Positions 18,772 through 27,992 are shown, counted from the first letter of the stretch. The stretch: 64,000 nt of DNA from Eutrophobius brisbanensis (GCA_038131795.1 JAYPQE010000003.1:1426001-1490000), one strand, 5' to 3'. A program made the numbers and translations. The notes: generated from the letters alone by a model not told the origin.

Positions 18772-19053
18772 TCATAATTTCGAACCGGCCACGACGGTCC
18801 ATTCCCTGATCTGCCAGCCTGTCACCAGACCATTGTTTACATAGGGATCTTTGCTGACGAACTCCTCAACCTTCTCCTGGTTTTCCATCTTGAATGCGAG
18901 TACTGCGCCGTCCACGGGATTGGCGTAGGCACCGGCAAGGACGATTTCTCCGCGATCCACATACTCACTAACCAAACTCAGGTGGGCCTCACGGTAGGGT
19001 GCCCGTTTTTCGACTATATTCTCAATATAGTCGTAATGAAGCAGAAAATACAT
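18772..19053 (-). CDS. YciI-like protein
   Basis: A 93-aa protein with the YCII pattern: FLLHYDYIENIVEKRAPYREAHL at the start and the central GAYANPVDGAVLAF strand. The family has a ferredoxin-like fold with a conserved His-Asp pair and is often found in catabolic operons. It lies 103 bp before the exported 585-aa protein gene and 45 bp after the hydrolase gene on the same strand. Confidence 0.85.
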   Translation of the reverse strand: MYFLLHYDYIENIVEKRAPYREAHLSLVSEYVDRGEIVLAGAYANPVDGAVLAFKMENQEKVEEFVSKDPYVNNGLVTGWQIREWTVVAGSKL

Positions 19054-19098
19054 CGGGCACCATTAGATATAAAAGAAGGTTCTCAGATATTTATTCGC

Positions 19099-20532
19099 TT
19101 ATTGGGCTGTTCCAAATTCTTCAGGTGACCAGGTCCTGTTATATTCCTTCACCTGCCAATCATTGATGGGCATAAAACGGGCTGGTGAGTTGGTCCCCAG
19201 GGAATTGGCAAAGTCATTTAAACTGTCCGGGTCGGTAACTGGCCATTGACCAGAATCAATCCTCTTAATAACAATCTCAACCGCCGCCAGGCTTTCTGCG
19301 GCAGAAAAGTTGCAATGCCCCGTGGAATCCACATAGGCAGTCCGATATAGATCATCATTATTGTTTTTAGTAATGAGATCACTGTAACCCTGCACCAGGG
19401 TATAGGGGATCTGATAATCACCCAGCATATGTAATCTTATAACAGGAATCTTAATCTGCCCTTTTGCGGTCCTGCCCGGCTGGTTCCAGTGCTCCAGTGC
19501 ATAGTCAGAGGCAGAAATTCTTGGTTCCTTATCAATCGCATTAAAATCTGAATCCAGGTCTATATTCGCCTCATTGTATAAATGTTCTACAGCCCGTTTC
19601 ATTGCCGGATTGGCATTGTCATAAAATTTTCGGTAATCAACATCATCATTCCACGAAAGCTGCTGCCCTCGTGCAGCGTTTTCAAAAATTATCCTCGCCT
19701 CGCCCCCTGGGCTGCCTGCCAGCCTCATGGCCGAATCATAAATGGACCTGGCAATTGCATCGGGATTATTAGCAGCCGGCCGAGGGGTATTATCTGCCAA
19801 CCAGGGTGACCATTCACCAAGGGTAAACGCCAGGGCAAGTCGGGCACGACCATCTGGTGTGTTATAGGCCGCTGTGAATGCCTTTTTCCATGCCTCTACG
19901 ATGGGCCCAACCATACCGTGTCCGGTTGCAGCACTATTATCATCATTGGGCATATCAATATAATGTAAATCAGTTTCCGGCCCATAACCCGCTGCTACAT
20001 AATACGGGCTGATTAGCTTGCGAAGGACAAACCAGCCATCCAGAAAGGAATTCATAATCCATACCGGCGTATGGGCCGCCAGGGCAACCGCACCATCGAT
20101 CCCATCTGAGAAGTCCTCTGCCGTTGCCAGGGTGACATGCCCTCCCCCTGAACAACCATATTGAATGACTTTATCTGGTGTACCATACTTTTCAACAAAC
20201 ATGTTTTGTACCACCCTCAGATTACCGATCTCATGGGCCGGGTCATACTGCCATTTGCGCAATGCATGGCGTGCCGTGCCGGCAACTGCATAACCATTCT
20301 CCAGTAATCCCATGACACGGTCCTCATTAGGCCCCATCATGTTCGTGACAAAATCCAGATCCCGTATCAGTACTTTATTCCAGTTATCGGGCACGGTGAT
20401 TCGATATGCCGTCCCGTCCGCCAAGGTCCCGGATTCATCTTCATACTGTGCGAATACATTTGAACCCCATAAAACCATGGAAAAAATTCCGACAAAAAAT
20501 AATATGCGTGATTTCATAATCAATTTACTCAC
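19099..20532 (-). CDS. Exported alpha/beta hydrolase
   Basis: A 477-aa protein with a signal peptide (ILFFVGIFSMVLWGSNVFA). The nucleophile elbow is YGCSGGGH and the catalytic His is probably in DSTGHCNFSAAE; a LHMLGDYQIPY segment may carry the acid. The family hydrolyses esters or lactones, here in the periplasm. The start given is GTG at 20532; an in-frame ATG at 20517 gives MKSRILFF and is equally plausible because the AAGGGG sequence abuts the GTG. It heads an apparent operon with YciI and the 585-aa protein. Confidence 0.82.
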   Translation of the reverse strand: MSKLIMKSRILFFVGIFSMVLWGSNVFAQYEDESGTLADGTAYRITVPDNWNKVLIRDLDFVTNMMGPNEDRVMGLLENGYAVAGTARHALRKWQYDPAHEIGNLRVVQNMFVEKYGTPDKVIQYGCSGGGHVTLATAEDFSDGIDGAVALAAHTPVWIMNSFLDGWFVLRKLISPYYVAAGYGPETDLHYIDMPNDDNSAATGHGMVGPIVEAWKKAFTAAYNTPDGRARLALAFTLGEWSPWLADNTPRPAANNPDAIARSIYDSAMRLAGSPGGEARIIFENAARGQQLSWNDDVDYRKFYDNANPAMKRAVEHLYNEANIDLDSDFNAIDKEPRISASDYALEHWNQPGRTAKGQIKIPVIRLHMLGDYQIPYTLVQGYSDLITKNNNDDLYRTAYVDSTGHCNFSAAESLAAVEIVIKRIDSGQWPVTDPDSLNDFANSLGTNSPARFMPINDWQVKEYNRTWSPEEFGTAQ

Positions 20533-20682
20533 CCCTTCTCTATGTAAGCTGATAATTGTGTGGAGAGAAATATTCCATTTCTGCCACTGTTAAGATTTAA
20601 AATTTATTATCACTTACGTTCACCCATAAGTGAAATATGAATTCATTGAGACAGGAAATATATTGCAGAAAGAGTAAAAGAA

Positions 20683-20997
20683 TTAAGAGTCTGATACTTG
20701 CTCAAGATAAGCCCAGAACGACTCACCCTCAATGTGCTCCCTCTGGTCAACAAGTTCTGTCTCAAGATCTGTTAAATATTGATCGAATACAGTCTGCCTT
20801 TCATGTTCCAGGGGTGATGGGCAATAACAGGTTTCATACCATTCAATAATGCCCGGCCCAGTCAATTTGGCGCGTTTCATTGATGACACAATTTCCCTGC
20901 CATCGGGTTGTTGATTTAAAACAGTGCCATCAGTTAACGCTTTACAAAATGTCGACATCCTTTCATCTATTATTCTGGCCCTGACTTTATATTCCAT
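20683..20997 (-). CDS. Conserved-looking 104-aa protein of unknown function
   Basis: A soluble acidic protein without signal peptide, containing two close Cys in WYETCYCPSP and an acidic C-terminus. The stop-to-start gap to the BASS transporter gene upstream is eight bases, so the two are probably co-transcribed. I do not recognise a named domain. The compact composition and operon position support a real gene. Confidence 0.7.
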   Translation of the reverse strand: MEYKVRARIIDERMSTFCKALTDGTVLNQQPDGREIVSSMKRAKLTGPGIIEWYETCYCPSPLEHERQTVFDQYLTDLETELVDQREHIEGESFWAYLEQVSDS

Positions 20998-21005
20998 AAT
21001 GCTTT

Positions 21006-22112
21006 TTAACTATTCCTGTTTTCTGGGACGCCTTTTCCTCTCCACCAGGAAGCCAGAGAGGAACCTGTGATGTTCATTATGGGCCCGAATACCGCCGACG
21101 CCAGGCCAACGGTCGCAACCTTACCCATCTCCAGTGCAATTCCACTTGCCAGGCCGCCGTTTTGCAGTCCGACCTCCAGGGCAATGGTACGACAGGACTG
21201 TTCATCCATTTTCAATAACCTGCAGCCCCAGTATCCAAAGAGGTAGCCAGCCAGATTATGTATTAAACAGGCAAGGATCAGCAGGAACCCGATGCTCAAC
21301 AGGCTGTCCCTTCCTGCAGCAGTAATAATGGAGATGATGACCGCAATACCCACCATGGAGAGCATAGACATAATCCGGTTTATCAATTCCTTTCTCCCCT
21401 TCTGGTCAAACCGGACTACCAGGGCATTGAATATCAATCCGGCGATGATGGGTAAAATAACAATCTTGATGATGGTCATCATCATGCCACCCAATTCAAT
21501 GGGTACATACTGACCGGCAAGCATCTTCATGAGGAGCGGAGTCATCAATGGTGCCATTAAAGTGGCCACTGCAGTCAAGGTCACGGAGAGCGCCAGGTTG
21601 GCCCGGGCAATATAGGCCATGACATTGGATGCCAATCCACTGGGCGAGGCCCCCACCAGGATTATTCCGGCTGCAATTTCAGGTGGAAAACCAAAACCCT
21701 TGGCGATACTGAAACCCAATAAGGGCATGATACTGAACTGACAGACTATACCCACAAATACGCCCTTTGGCATTCTCACTACATCAACAAAATTACTGAG
21801 ACTGAGTTGAGAGCCCATGCCAAACATTATAATCTGGATTAATGGGACGATTAACGTTTTAAGTTCAAAGTCACCAATTTTCTGAAACGGCCCGGGATAG
21901 GTCATGGCAGTGGTCACTGCAGCAAATATCCAGATAGTAAACGCGAGATTATTTAGCTTTTTATTGCTGTGAAAGCTGAGTGCGAGCAAAATGAAAAAAA
22001 CCGCCAGCATTGGGCCGATGAGCCCTGATCTATCTGAAAATATAGAAAGGATAGCGCCCAGTAGGAATATCAATGCAATACAGAGGAGGATTTTAAAACT
22101 GTTTCTGGGCAT
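21006..22112 (-). CDS. Bile acid:sodium symporter (BASS) family transporter
   Basis: A 368-aa protein with about ten membrane helices. BASS motifs are visible: FGMGSQLSLSNF, GFPPEIAAGIILVGASPSGLASNVMAYIARANLALSV and the late EVGLQNGGLASGIAL, which form the Na+ sites of this fold. Family members import organic anions (bile acids, pantoate, keto acids) with sodium. It is divergent from an SDR/FAH pair across an 85-bp gap, suggesting joint control and a shared substrate pathway. Confidence 0.88.
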   Translation of the reverse strand: MPRNSFKILLCIALIFLLGAILSIFSDRSGLIGPMLAVFFILLALSFHSNKKLNNLAFTIWIFAAVTTAMTYPGPFQKIGDFELKTLIVPLIQIIMFGMGSQLSLSNFVDVVRMPKGVFVGIVCQFSIMPLLGFSIAKGFGFPPEIAAGIILVGASPSGLASNVMAYIARANLALSVTLTAVATLMAPLMTPLLMKMLAGQYVPIELGGMMMTIIKIVILPIIAGLIFNALVVRFDQKGRKELINRIMSMLSMVGIAVIISIITAAGRDSLLSIGFLLILACLIHNLAGYLFGYWGCRLLKMDEQSCRTIALEVGLQNGGLASGIALEMGKVATVGLASAVFGPIMNITGSSLASWWRGKGVPENRNS

Positions 22113-22197
22113 AATTAATTTCTGATAGCTTAATAAATATAAACTATATCAGCCTGACCAATACAAGTCTCACCATAAATATTATATATTCTGAACC

Positions 22198-22974
22198 ATG
22201 AGCGAACTGGAAAATAAAATTGCAATTGTCACTGGTGGTGGCAGTGGTATAGGTAAGGCTACCGCCGAGGCCCTTGCTGCTAAAGGTGCGACGGTATACA
22301 TACTGGATGTCCAGCCGGAACAAGGACAGGAAACCGAAACAATTATCAAAAACAACGGTCACCAGTCCCGGTTTCTTGCCGCTGATGTCACGAATCATCA
22401 GGAAACACAGAGTGTAATTGAGCAAATATTTTCAGATTCAGGCCGGCTCGATATATTGGTCAATAATGCGGGGATAGCCCACATTGGAACTATTGAAACC
22501 ACCTCGGAAACTGATTTTGATAAAGTCTATCAGGTGAATGTCAAAGGAATGTATAACTGCATGCACGCCTGTATTCCTTATATGAAAAAATCAGGAGGCG
22601 GTGTGATCATCAACATGGCATCTATCGCAGCATCCGTCGGGCTGCCTGACCGCTTTGCCTATTCCATGAGCAAGGGTGCCGTGGTATCCATGACCTATTC
22701 AGTTGCAAGAGACTATATCAATGACAACATCCGGTGTAATGCCATCTCCCCAGCGCGGGTACATACTGCATTGGTTGATGGCTACCTCAAGAATAACTAT
22801 CCTGGCCAGGAAAAAGAAATGTTTGAAAAACTTTCAAAAACGCAACCCATTGGACGGATGGGCAAACCCGAAGAAGTTGCTGCGCTCATCTCATATTTAT
22901 GCAGCGACGAAGCTGCTTTTATTACTGGAAGTGTCTATCCCCTGGATGGCGGATTTGTTACATTAAATACCTAA
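22198..22974 (+). CDS. Short-chain dehydrogenase/reductase
   Basis: A 258-aa classical SDR. The cofactor loop is TGGGSGIG, followed by NNAG, the catalytic Ser in MASIAAS and the YSMSK Tyr/Lys pair. Asp in YILDVQ suggests NAD preference. It lies 20 bp upstream of the FAH-family gene in the same orientation, an arrangement common in sugar-acid and aromatic-acid catabolism. Confidence 0.92.
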   Translation: MSELENKIAIVTGGGSGIGKATAEALAAKGATVYILDVQPEQGQETETIIKNNGHQSRFLAADVTNHQETQSVIEQIFSDSGRLDILVNNAGIAHIGTIETTSETDFDKVYQVNVKGMYNCMHACIPYMKKSGGGVIINMASIAASVGLPDRFAYSMSKGAVVSMTYSVARDYINDNIRCNAISPARVHTALVDGYLKNNYPGQEKEMFEKLSKTQPIGRMGKPEEVAALISYLCSDEAAFITGSVYPLDGGFVTLNT

Positions 22975-22994
22975 CCATATAAAAGAAATATACT

Positions 22995-23849
22995 ATGAAA
23001 TTAATCAGATTTGGTGATAAAGGCGCAGAAAAACCCGGCGTCATTGTTAATGGCGAGCGCAAGGACTGCTCTGGACATTTCGAAGACTGGAACCAGAAAT
23101 TCTTCATGGACGACGGGCTTGAAAGGCTCTCTCAACTTATCGATGCTGAAGGTGACAATCTACCTACTGTGCCCGATACCAGCCGTTGGGGATCCTGCGT
23201 GGCCCGACCTAATATGATCATTTGTGTGGGGCTTAACTATTCAGACCATGCCATTGAATCCGGCATGGATCTACCCAGAGAACCCGTCATATTTATGAAG
23301 GCGAACAATACCATTGCCGGCCCATATGATGACATTACCATTCCAAAAAACAGTGTAAAGACTGACTGGGAAGTGGAACTGGCCATTGTCATAGGCAAGG
23401 ACAGTCTGTACCTGGAAAGTGAAGAAGAGGCAAAAGACTCTATCGCGGGTTATTGTGTGATGAATGATATTTCCGAGCGAGAATTCCAGATGGAGCGAGA
23501 AGGTCAATGGGTAAAAGGGAAATCCTGTCCGGACTTCAGTCCCGTCGGACCTTACCTGACTACTCAGGACGAAATTGATAACATTGAAAACCTGCAGTTG
23601 AAATTGTCAGTCAATGACAAGGTGATGCAAAACGGTAATACCAACAAAATGGTCTTCAAGCCCTATTTTCTGGTCTATTACATTTCCCAATTCATGAAAC
23701 TGGAAGCCGGCGACATTATCTCAACAGGGACACCCCCTGGCGTTGGTTTTGGAATGAATCCTCCAATCTACCTTAAGCCTGGTGATTTGGTGGCGCTATC
23801 TATTGAGGGACTTGGGGAACAGAAACAGAGATTCATAGCGTATAATTAA
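22995..23849 (+). CDS. Fumarylacetoacetate hydrolase family protein
   Basis: A 284-aa FAH-family enzyme. The metal-binding acidic pair is in DWEVELAIVIGK, and GLNYSDHAIE plus the C-terminal GDIISTGTPPGVGFGM are diagnostic. Members cleave or decarboxylate 2,4-diketo acids or act as keto-deoxy-acid hydrolases, needing Mg2+ or Mn2+. Co-transcription with the SDR suggests an oxidation followed by C-C cleavage. The stop is only 13 bp from a displaced tRNA-Arg fragment. Confidence 0.9.
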   Translation: MKLIRFGDKGAEKPGVIVNGERKDCSGHFEDWNQKFFMDDGLERLSQLIDAEGDNLPTVPDTSRWGSCVARPNMIICVGLNYSDHAIESGMDLPREPVIFMKANNTIAGPYDDITIPKNSVKTDWEVELAIVIGKDSLYLESEEEAKDSIAGYCVMNDISEREFQMEREGQWVKGKSCPDFSPVGPYLTTQDEIDNIENLQLKLSVNDKVMQNGNTNKMVFKPYFLVYYISQFMKLEAGDIISTGTPPGVGFGMNPPIYLKPGDLVALSIEGLGEQKQRFIAYN

Positions 23850-23862
23850 TCTAAGCAATTGC

Positions 23863-23904
23863 CGCGCCCGGAAGGATTCGAACCTCCGACCCCCTAGTTC
23901 GTAG
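23863..23904 (-). repeat. Displaced tRNA-Arg 3' fragment (att-like, left)
   Basis: On the minus strand this reads from CTACGAA (anticodon loop) through the T-arm to the acceptor end. It differs from the intact tRNA at four bases, all in the T-stem and arranged so that pairing is kept, which indicates it derives from a different tRNA-Arg allele. The identical core spans CCGACCCCCTAGTTCGTAG. No 5' half is present. Confidence 0.85.
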
Positions 23905-24052
23905 ATATATAGTTAATTTCCTAAATAACTAATACTAATAATAAGTTATTAAATGATAATGTCCCAAAAATCCGCATCAACGTGTTCTGTAACTAATTGA
24001 TATTTCTCTGGTGACATTAAACCAATGGGACAACACAGTAGGCTTACTGACT

Positions 24053-24331
24053 TCACTCGGCCATGTTTTTTAATTCTTCTACCTCATCTTCAGATAACTC
24101 ATATTCGCCGAATGCAAGAGAGGTCTTATTCCCATTTACAGCTGCAATAAGCGCTGTTGCAATTTCGTTTTCTATTTGCGTTCCATTACCATCAGGAAAA
24201 TAGAGTAGCCAATATACCCCTCCATGGAAACTATACTCGAGCTCCAAGTACGCTTCGTTACCTAACTCTATTTGAATGGTTTGAACCCTGGTCTCAATAC
24301 TTTTGAGAAATTCATCAGTCTCTGTTGTCAT
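24053..24331 (-). CDS. Small acidic protein of unknown function
   Basis: A 92-aa soluble acidic protein (ending YELSEDEVEELKNMAE) with no recognisable domain. It lies 78 bp downstream of the DGQHR gene on the same strand inside the tRNA-bounded island, so it may be part of the same unit. It could be an antitoxin- or accessory-like partner, but nothing in the sequence proves that. Confidence 0.6.
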   Translation of the reverse strand: MTTETDEFLKSIETRVQTIQIELGNEAYLELEYSFHGGVYWLLYFPDGNGTQIENEIATALIAAVNGNKTSLAFGEYELSEDEVEELKNMAE

Positions 24332-24409
24332 TTAAAATATTTCTCCTGATATTATTCAGAATAGTTGCCCTGCCAGCCTAACTGAATACAGGGCAACTTG
24401 ACATGCACC

Positions 24410-25576
24410 CTATGCAGCTTCTAATGCTATTTCTTGGCCTGTTGGATCTATATGCGAATAGATTAGCTTGTATAATGCCGTATACAATTGCTTCTGACCC
24501 GCAAAGCCTGCCTGTGACGCCATCCAGGGATTGTCTTCCCTCTTCTCCCAATCTATTAGTTCAAGGGGTTTCATTTTCTTATGCATAGCCTTGTCGATAT
24601 TAATATCATAGTCTTGATGAGCCTCCAGTGCGCTTGTGACAATATCCCTACCCAACCTTGACAAAGAAGCAACGCCCACCAATTCTTTCAAGCGATATTT
24701 AATTTCCACTTCCTCTTCTTCACCGGTATCCGGGTCTACTTCAATTCTTGTTTTACCGTTCCATGCATCTGGAGAAAACTCAGAGATTAACTTCCAAAAT
24801 GGTTTTGCAAAATCCTCTAGCGGATTCATACTCAACGATTCAATCCTTTCAAGAACCTCATTTGTAAACATATTTGAAACAGAACGCCTTAAACCTTCAT
24901 AGGTAACTGCATAGTTAGGATTCCTGGCGCCTGTCATGTTTACGCTTTCAAACCATACGGAATTTTTGTCTCTTACAAGGCCAAATGCTATCTCTCGAAT
25001 CTTCTGAGAATGAGATTTATCAGAAGTTTCAGTAATATCACCTTTCGTGACTTCAATTAACGCTTTCGGCAGCTTTCTCTGAGTGCTGTTAATGACATTA
25101 AATATTTCTGCTTCATCCTCAATGTTAAGTCTGAAAAAAAACTCAATAGGCACAACGGGGTCAAAATCATCATAGTGTTGACGTGCCCACAATAAACCTC
25201 CCCTTCTATGTTGACCATCAATAACAGACATTACAGCCCCTCCCCACTTCTTTTTAATAGCTTTGTATTCCTTATCCTGAAATAACCCTACGAATTCGCT
25301 AATGTCTGCATCAGACTTTAGCCTAACCGAGATTAGCAAAGGAGGAATATTGGCTTTGTGGTCATAGTAGTATCTACCGATCTGAGGAAACCGCTTCTCA
25401 TCAGGATTCCTTTGATAACCATGATTTCTTGGGGCAGGTGAATCAGGATCATTAGAATCATATGTGCTAATAAAAAGCTCTTTTAAATCATAGGCTTCCA
25501 AGCAACTACTTGCTTGACGGAATGGTGATGTCCACGTCACCTTATTTGGTACTGGCAAAATATCTATATTATTCAT
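24410..25576 (-). CDS. DGQHR-domain (DndB/ParB-like) protein
   Basis: I place the start at the ATG at 25576 (MNNIDILPVPN), preceded by AGGAG eight bases upstream; a longer frame reaches 25654 but lacks such a site. The 388-aa protein carries SVIDGQHRRGGLLWA, the signature of the DGQHR domain found in DndB and related ParB/Srx-like proteins, then FNVINSTQRKLPKALIEV, also typical. DndB regulates DNA phosphorothioation; stand-alone DGQHR proteins occur in islands and phage with unclear roles. No dnd modification genes are present here. Confidence 0.8.
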   Translation of the reverse strand: MNNIDILPVPNKVTWTSPFRQASSCLEAYDLKELFISTYDSNDPDSPAPRNHGYQRNPDEKRFPQIGRYYYDHKANIPPLLISVRLKSDADISEFVGLFQDKEYKAIKKKWGGAVMSVIDGQHRRGGLLWARQHYDDFDPVVPIEFFFRLNIEDEAEIFNVINSTQRKLPKALIEVTKGDITETSDKSHSQKIREIAFGLVRDKNSVWFESVNMTGARNPNYAVTYEGLRRSVSNMFTNEVLERIESLSMNPLEDFAKPFWKLISEFSPDAWNGKTRIEVDPDTGEEEEVEIKYRLKELVGVASLSRLGRDIVTSALEAHQDYDINIDKAMHKKMKPLELIDWEKREDNPWMASQAGFAGQKQLYTALYKLIYSHIDPTGQEIALEAA

Positions 25577-25759
25577 GGGCTTATCTCCTAAATTATAATT
25601 AGTAACAATGTGCATGCTTGCGATAAGTTTGCTTAACGTTTTGTACAATGTCAATTATTAATTTATTTACATTGTTCCGATTATTGTATATTTTAAAATT
25701 ACAGGTAATTTATTCAAATTTCTGTATATTTTTAGGGACTCATTACCTATGGATAACAT
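25577..25759. other. AT-rich intergenic region within the island
   Basis: Divergent space between the DGQHR gene and the truncated ORF. It is very AT-rich and presumably contains promoters; I cannot assign specific boxes. Confidence 0.35.
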
Positions 25760-25975
25760 ATGTATACAGGCAAAGATTACGAAAATAACCTTAAAAAACT
25801 CCACACCTTAAGCCCGAGACAAAAGTCAGATCTCCATGAAATTGAGCAAAAAGCCATTGCAAGATTTCAGGGCATGTTCGATGAACTGGAGGCTGCCTTA
25901 GGCATGCTAAGGATTGGGCATCATGTAGGTTGGCGCGCCCGGAGAGATTCGAACTCCCGACCCCCTAGTTCGTAG
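25760..25975 (+). pseudogene. ORF truncated at the tRNA-Arg boundary
   Basis: Codons 1-58 encode a helical, gene-like sequence (SPRQKSDLHEIEQKAIARF ... LGMLRIGHHVGW). From codon 59 the frame is simply the antisense of the tRNA-Arg gene (RARRDSNSRPPSS). The change falls exactly at base 25934, the att boundary. The original C-terminus was therefore lost by recombination at the tRNA. I have a vague recollection of longer phage/island proteins with a similar GHHxGW stretch, not enough to name it. Confidence 0.6.
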
Positions 25976-26007
25976 CCAGGTACTCTATCCAACTGAGCTA
26001 CGGGCGC
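25934..26007 (-). tRNA. tRNA-Arg (anticodon ACG)
   Basis: The minus strand folds as a 74-nt tRNA: acceptor GCGCCCG/CGGGCGC, D-stem GCTC/GAGT, anticodon stem CCTGG/CTAGG with loop CTACGAA (anticodon ACG), T-arm GGGAG-TTCGAAT-CTCTC and discriminator G. CCA is not encoded. Confidence 0.95.
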
Positions 26008-26081
26008 GTATCTGGTAATGCAGAGGGGGAATTCTAGCATTGTTATTCGATTGATTCACTACGTCATATTCCATTAATTAT

Positions 26082-26175
26082 GTGCCTGCGGCACGATAAA
26101 TTGATTAGATTCTGGCTTTCGCCAGAATGATGAGTTTATTTTTACAATGAGTTTCCCGCTTTCGCGGGAATGACG
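26082..26175. repeat. Cluster of three REP-like hairpins
   Basis: Three short perfect palindromes in a row: GTGCC-TGC-GGCAC (26082-26094), ATTCTGGC-TTTC-GCCAGAAT (26109-26128) and TTCCCGC-TTTC-GCGGGAA (26153-26170). The latter two are followed by ATGA or ATGACGG. Relatives occur at 33315-33334 and 35230-35249. Confidence 0.75.
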
Positions 26176-26202
26176 GTGGGGGCGTGGAATGACAAGAAAC
26201 TG

Positions 26203-27141
26203 TTAAATCGACTGCATGAATTCCAGCATATGCCGACGTTCTGTCTGATCCGGGAGTCTGCCATACCCTGCCCAGGCATTGTCCAGCATGTGTCCTGCAT
26301 TACTGGTAGCGGGGATGGCGCAGGTGATGTCTGGATTACCCAGAATCCATTTCAGAGTAAATTGCGCCCAGCTATCGCAATCAAAATCTTTGGCCCATTC
26401 CGGTAATGTCTTCCCCCGCACACGCCTGAAATAACCACCATTACCAAAGGGACGGTTGGTGACGATGGCGGCCCCCTTGTCCCTGGCTAGTGGGATGAGT
26501 AATTCATCTGCCCGGGGTTCTAAAATGGAGTAGTTAATCTGCATAAAGTCTATACCACTGGCACTTCTAAGGAATGCTTCCATTTCGTCAAAATTTCGAT
26601 AGCTGGATATGGTAACGCCTATGTATCGCACCTTCCCTGCCGCCTTCCATTCCTGCAGGTTTTGCCACTGGGTATCAAGGTCATTCAGGTTATGAACATA
26701 AATAAGATCCAGCGGTGCCTTTACCATGACCCTGGCGGATTCTAGCATCTGATCTATACCTGCCTGTTTGGTATTAAACAACACACGCCTCAAGCTGATC
26801 TTGGTGGCAATGAATAGTTGCTGCTGAATATTCATTTCAGAAAAAAGTTTGCCGAGTACCGATTCTGAATTGCCGTAGGTCGGGGCGGTATCCACCATAT
26901 TAGCTCCATTATCGAGCAGGATATTTAATACCGCTTTGAGATCATCCAGATTTTCAGAAGTATTTCGTTCGAACTCATCGGAGGTACCTAGGCCTATCAC
27001 CGGAATAGATTCACCGCTGGAGGGAATTTCTCTATGCATCATGGTCTGCTGTGCAATAGATTTATGGGCTGTTGCAAGGGACATGGCGCTTCCTGCGGAG
27101 ACTTGTAGAAACTGACGCCTGTTTAAACCTGATATCACCAT
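26203..27141 (-). CDS. Tat-exported aldo/keto reductase
   Basis: A 312-aa protein with a twin-arginine signal (NRRQFLQVSAGSAMSLATA) followed by an aldo/keto reductase barrel. Catalytic residues are visible: Asp and Tyr in DTAPTYGNSE, Lys in IATKISL and His in YVHNLND. AKRs reduce carbonyls with NADPH; Tat export suggests folding with cofactor before export. It stands alone between the tRNA region and the ABC pair. Confidence 0.88.
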   Translation of the reverse strand: MVISGLNRRQFLQVSAGSAMSLATAHKSIAQQTMMHREIPSSGESIPVIGLGTSDEFERNTSENLDDLKAVLNILLDNGANMVDTAPTYGNSESVLGKLFSEMNIQQQLFIATKISLRRVLFNTKQAGIDQMLESARVMVKAPLDLIYVHNLNDLDTQWQNLQEWKAAGKVRYIGVTISSYRNFDEMEAFLRSASGIDFMQINYSILEPRADELLIPLARDKGAAIVTNRPFGNGGYFRRVRGKTLPEWAKDFDCDSWAQFTLKWILGNPDITCAIPATSNAGHMLDNAWAGYGRLPDQTERRHMLEFMQSI

Positions 27142-27308
27142 TAATCACTCCTGATGTTAGTTTTATGGATATGTTTGCTATTTATACAATTAAATCATGT
27201 CAAAACCGGATTCAATTTGTCCATGTTCAATATTGTAAATATCATGAATCTCACGAAAAGTGTAAAAATTGCGGGTAAAATATCAAAAAACTTTATCGAT
27301 GGTGTTAG

Positions 27309-27992
27309 ATGATTGAATTAAAAGACCTGGGTATGTCCTACACCCTGGAATCAGGGACATTAAATGTCCTCAACAGTGTTGAGGTATTTATTGGTGATGG
27401 CGAGACCGTCGCCATAGTTGGCCCCTCAGGTTCTGGAAAGACCACATTATTATTATTACTGGCAGGGCTGGAGTTACCTCAGCAGGGCGATATCAAGCTG
27501 GATGGGATCAGTTTGAGTGAACTGTCTTCCGATGAACTGGCCGATGTTCGCCGGGACAACCTGGGGATCATCTTTCAGTCATTTCACCTGGTCCCCAGCC
27601 TGACGGCTTTGGGCAATGTGACCTTACCCCTGGAGATCGCAGGCAAGGAAAATGCAAAACAACGGGCCAGTGAGTTACTTGAAAAAGTTGGTCTGGCTGA
27701 GCGCATGGACCATTACCCATCACAGTTGTCTGGTGGAGAGCAACAACGCGTCGCCATTGCCCGTGCACTGGTGCATGCACCAAAGATGGTTCTGGCCGAT
27801 GAACCTACCGGTAACCTTGATATAAAAACCGGTGCAAAAATCATCGAACTTCTGTTTAATCTGAATGCAGATGCCAGCTCCACTCTGGTACTAGTGACCC
27901 ATGATGAGGCCATTGCCAGGCGCTGCCAGCGGGTGCTCAGGCTCCATGAGGGCAAATTGATTGAGGATGAATCCCATGCCCTTTCTAATTAA
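27309..27992 (+). CDS. ABC transporter ATP-binding protein (LolD/YbbA type)
   Basis: A 227-aa ATPase. Walker A is GPSGSGKTT, the signature is LSGGEQQR, Walker B is VLADEPTGNLD and the switch His is in LVTHDE. The compact size and LHEGKLIEDE ending match LolD/MacB/YbbA ATPases that work with FtsX-fold permeases. The stop overlaps the start region of the permease gene. Confidence 0.93.
   Translation: MIELKDLGMSYTLESGTLNVLNSVEVFIGDGETVAIVGPSGSGKTTLLLLLAGLELPQQGDIKLDGISLSELSSDELADVRRDNLGIIFQSFHLVPSLTALGNVTLPLEIAGKENAKQRASELLEKVGLAERMDHYPSQLSGGEQQRVAIARALVHAPKMVLADEPTGNLDIKTGAKIIELLFNLNADASSTLVLVTHDEAIARRCQRVLRLHEGKLIEDESHALSN

Larger units (their letters stand above)
23863..25975. mobile_element. 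2.1-kb remnant island at tRNA-Arg
   Basis: The segment is bounded by 42-bp imperfect direct repeats (23863-23904 and 25934-25975) that equal the 3' part of tRNA-Arg from the anticodon loop to the discriminator base. It lies at the 3' side of the intact tRNA, the usual target of tyrosine-recombinase elements. Inside are an unknown acidic gene, a DGQHR-domain gene and an ORF cut at the boundary. It is visibly AT-richer than its surroundings. No integrase is left, so it is likely a degraded or internally deleted island. Confidence 0.7.

Noticed and set aside
23863..23904. Second tRNA-Arg gene
   Set aside because: Only the anticodon loop to the 3' end is present; no D-arm or 5' acceptor strand follows at 23905 onward.
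24410..25576. Complete Dnd phosphorothioation system
   Set aside because: Only a DGQHR-domain gene is present; no DndA, C, D or E homologue lies in the window.
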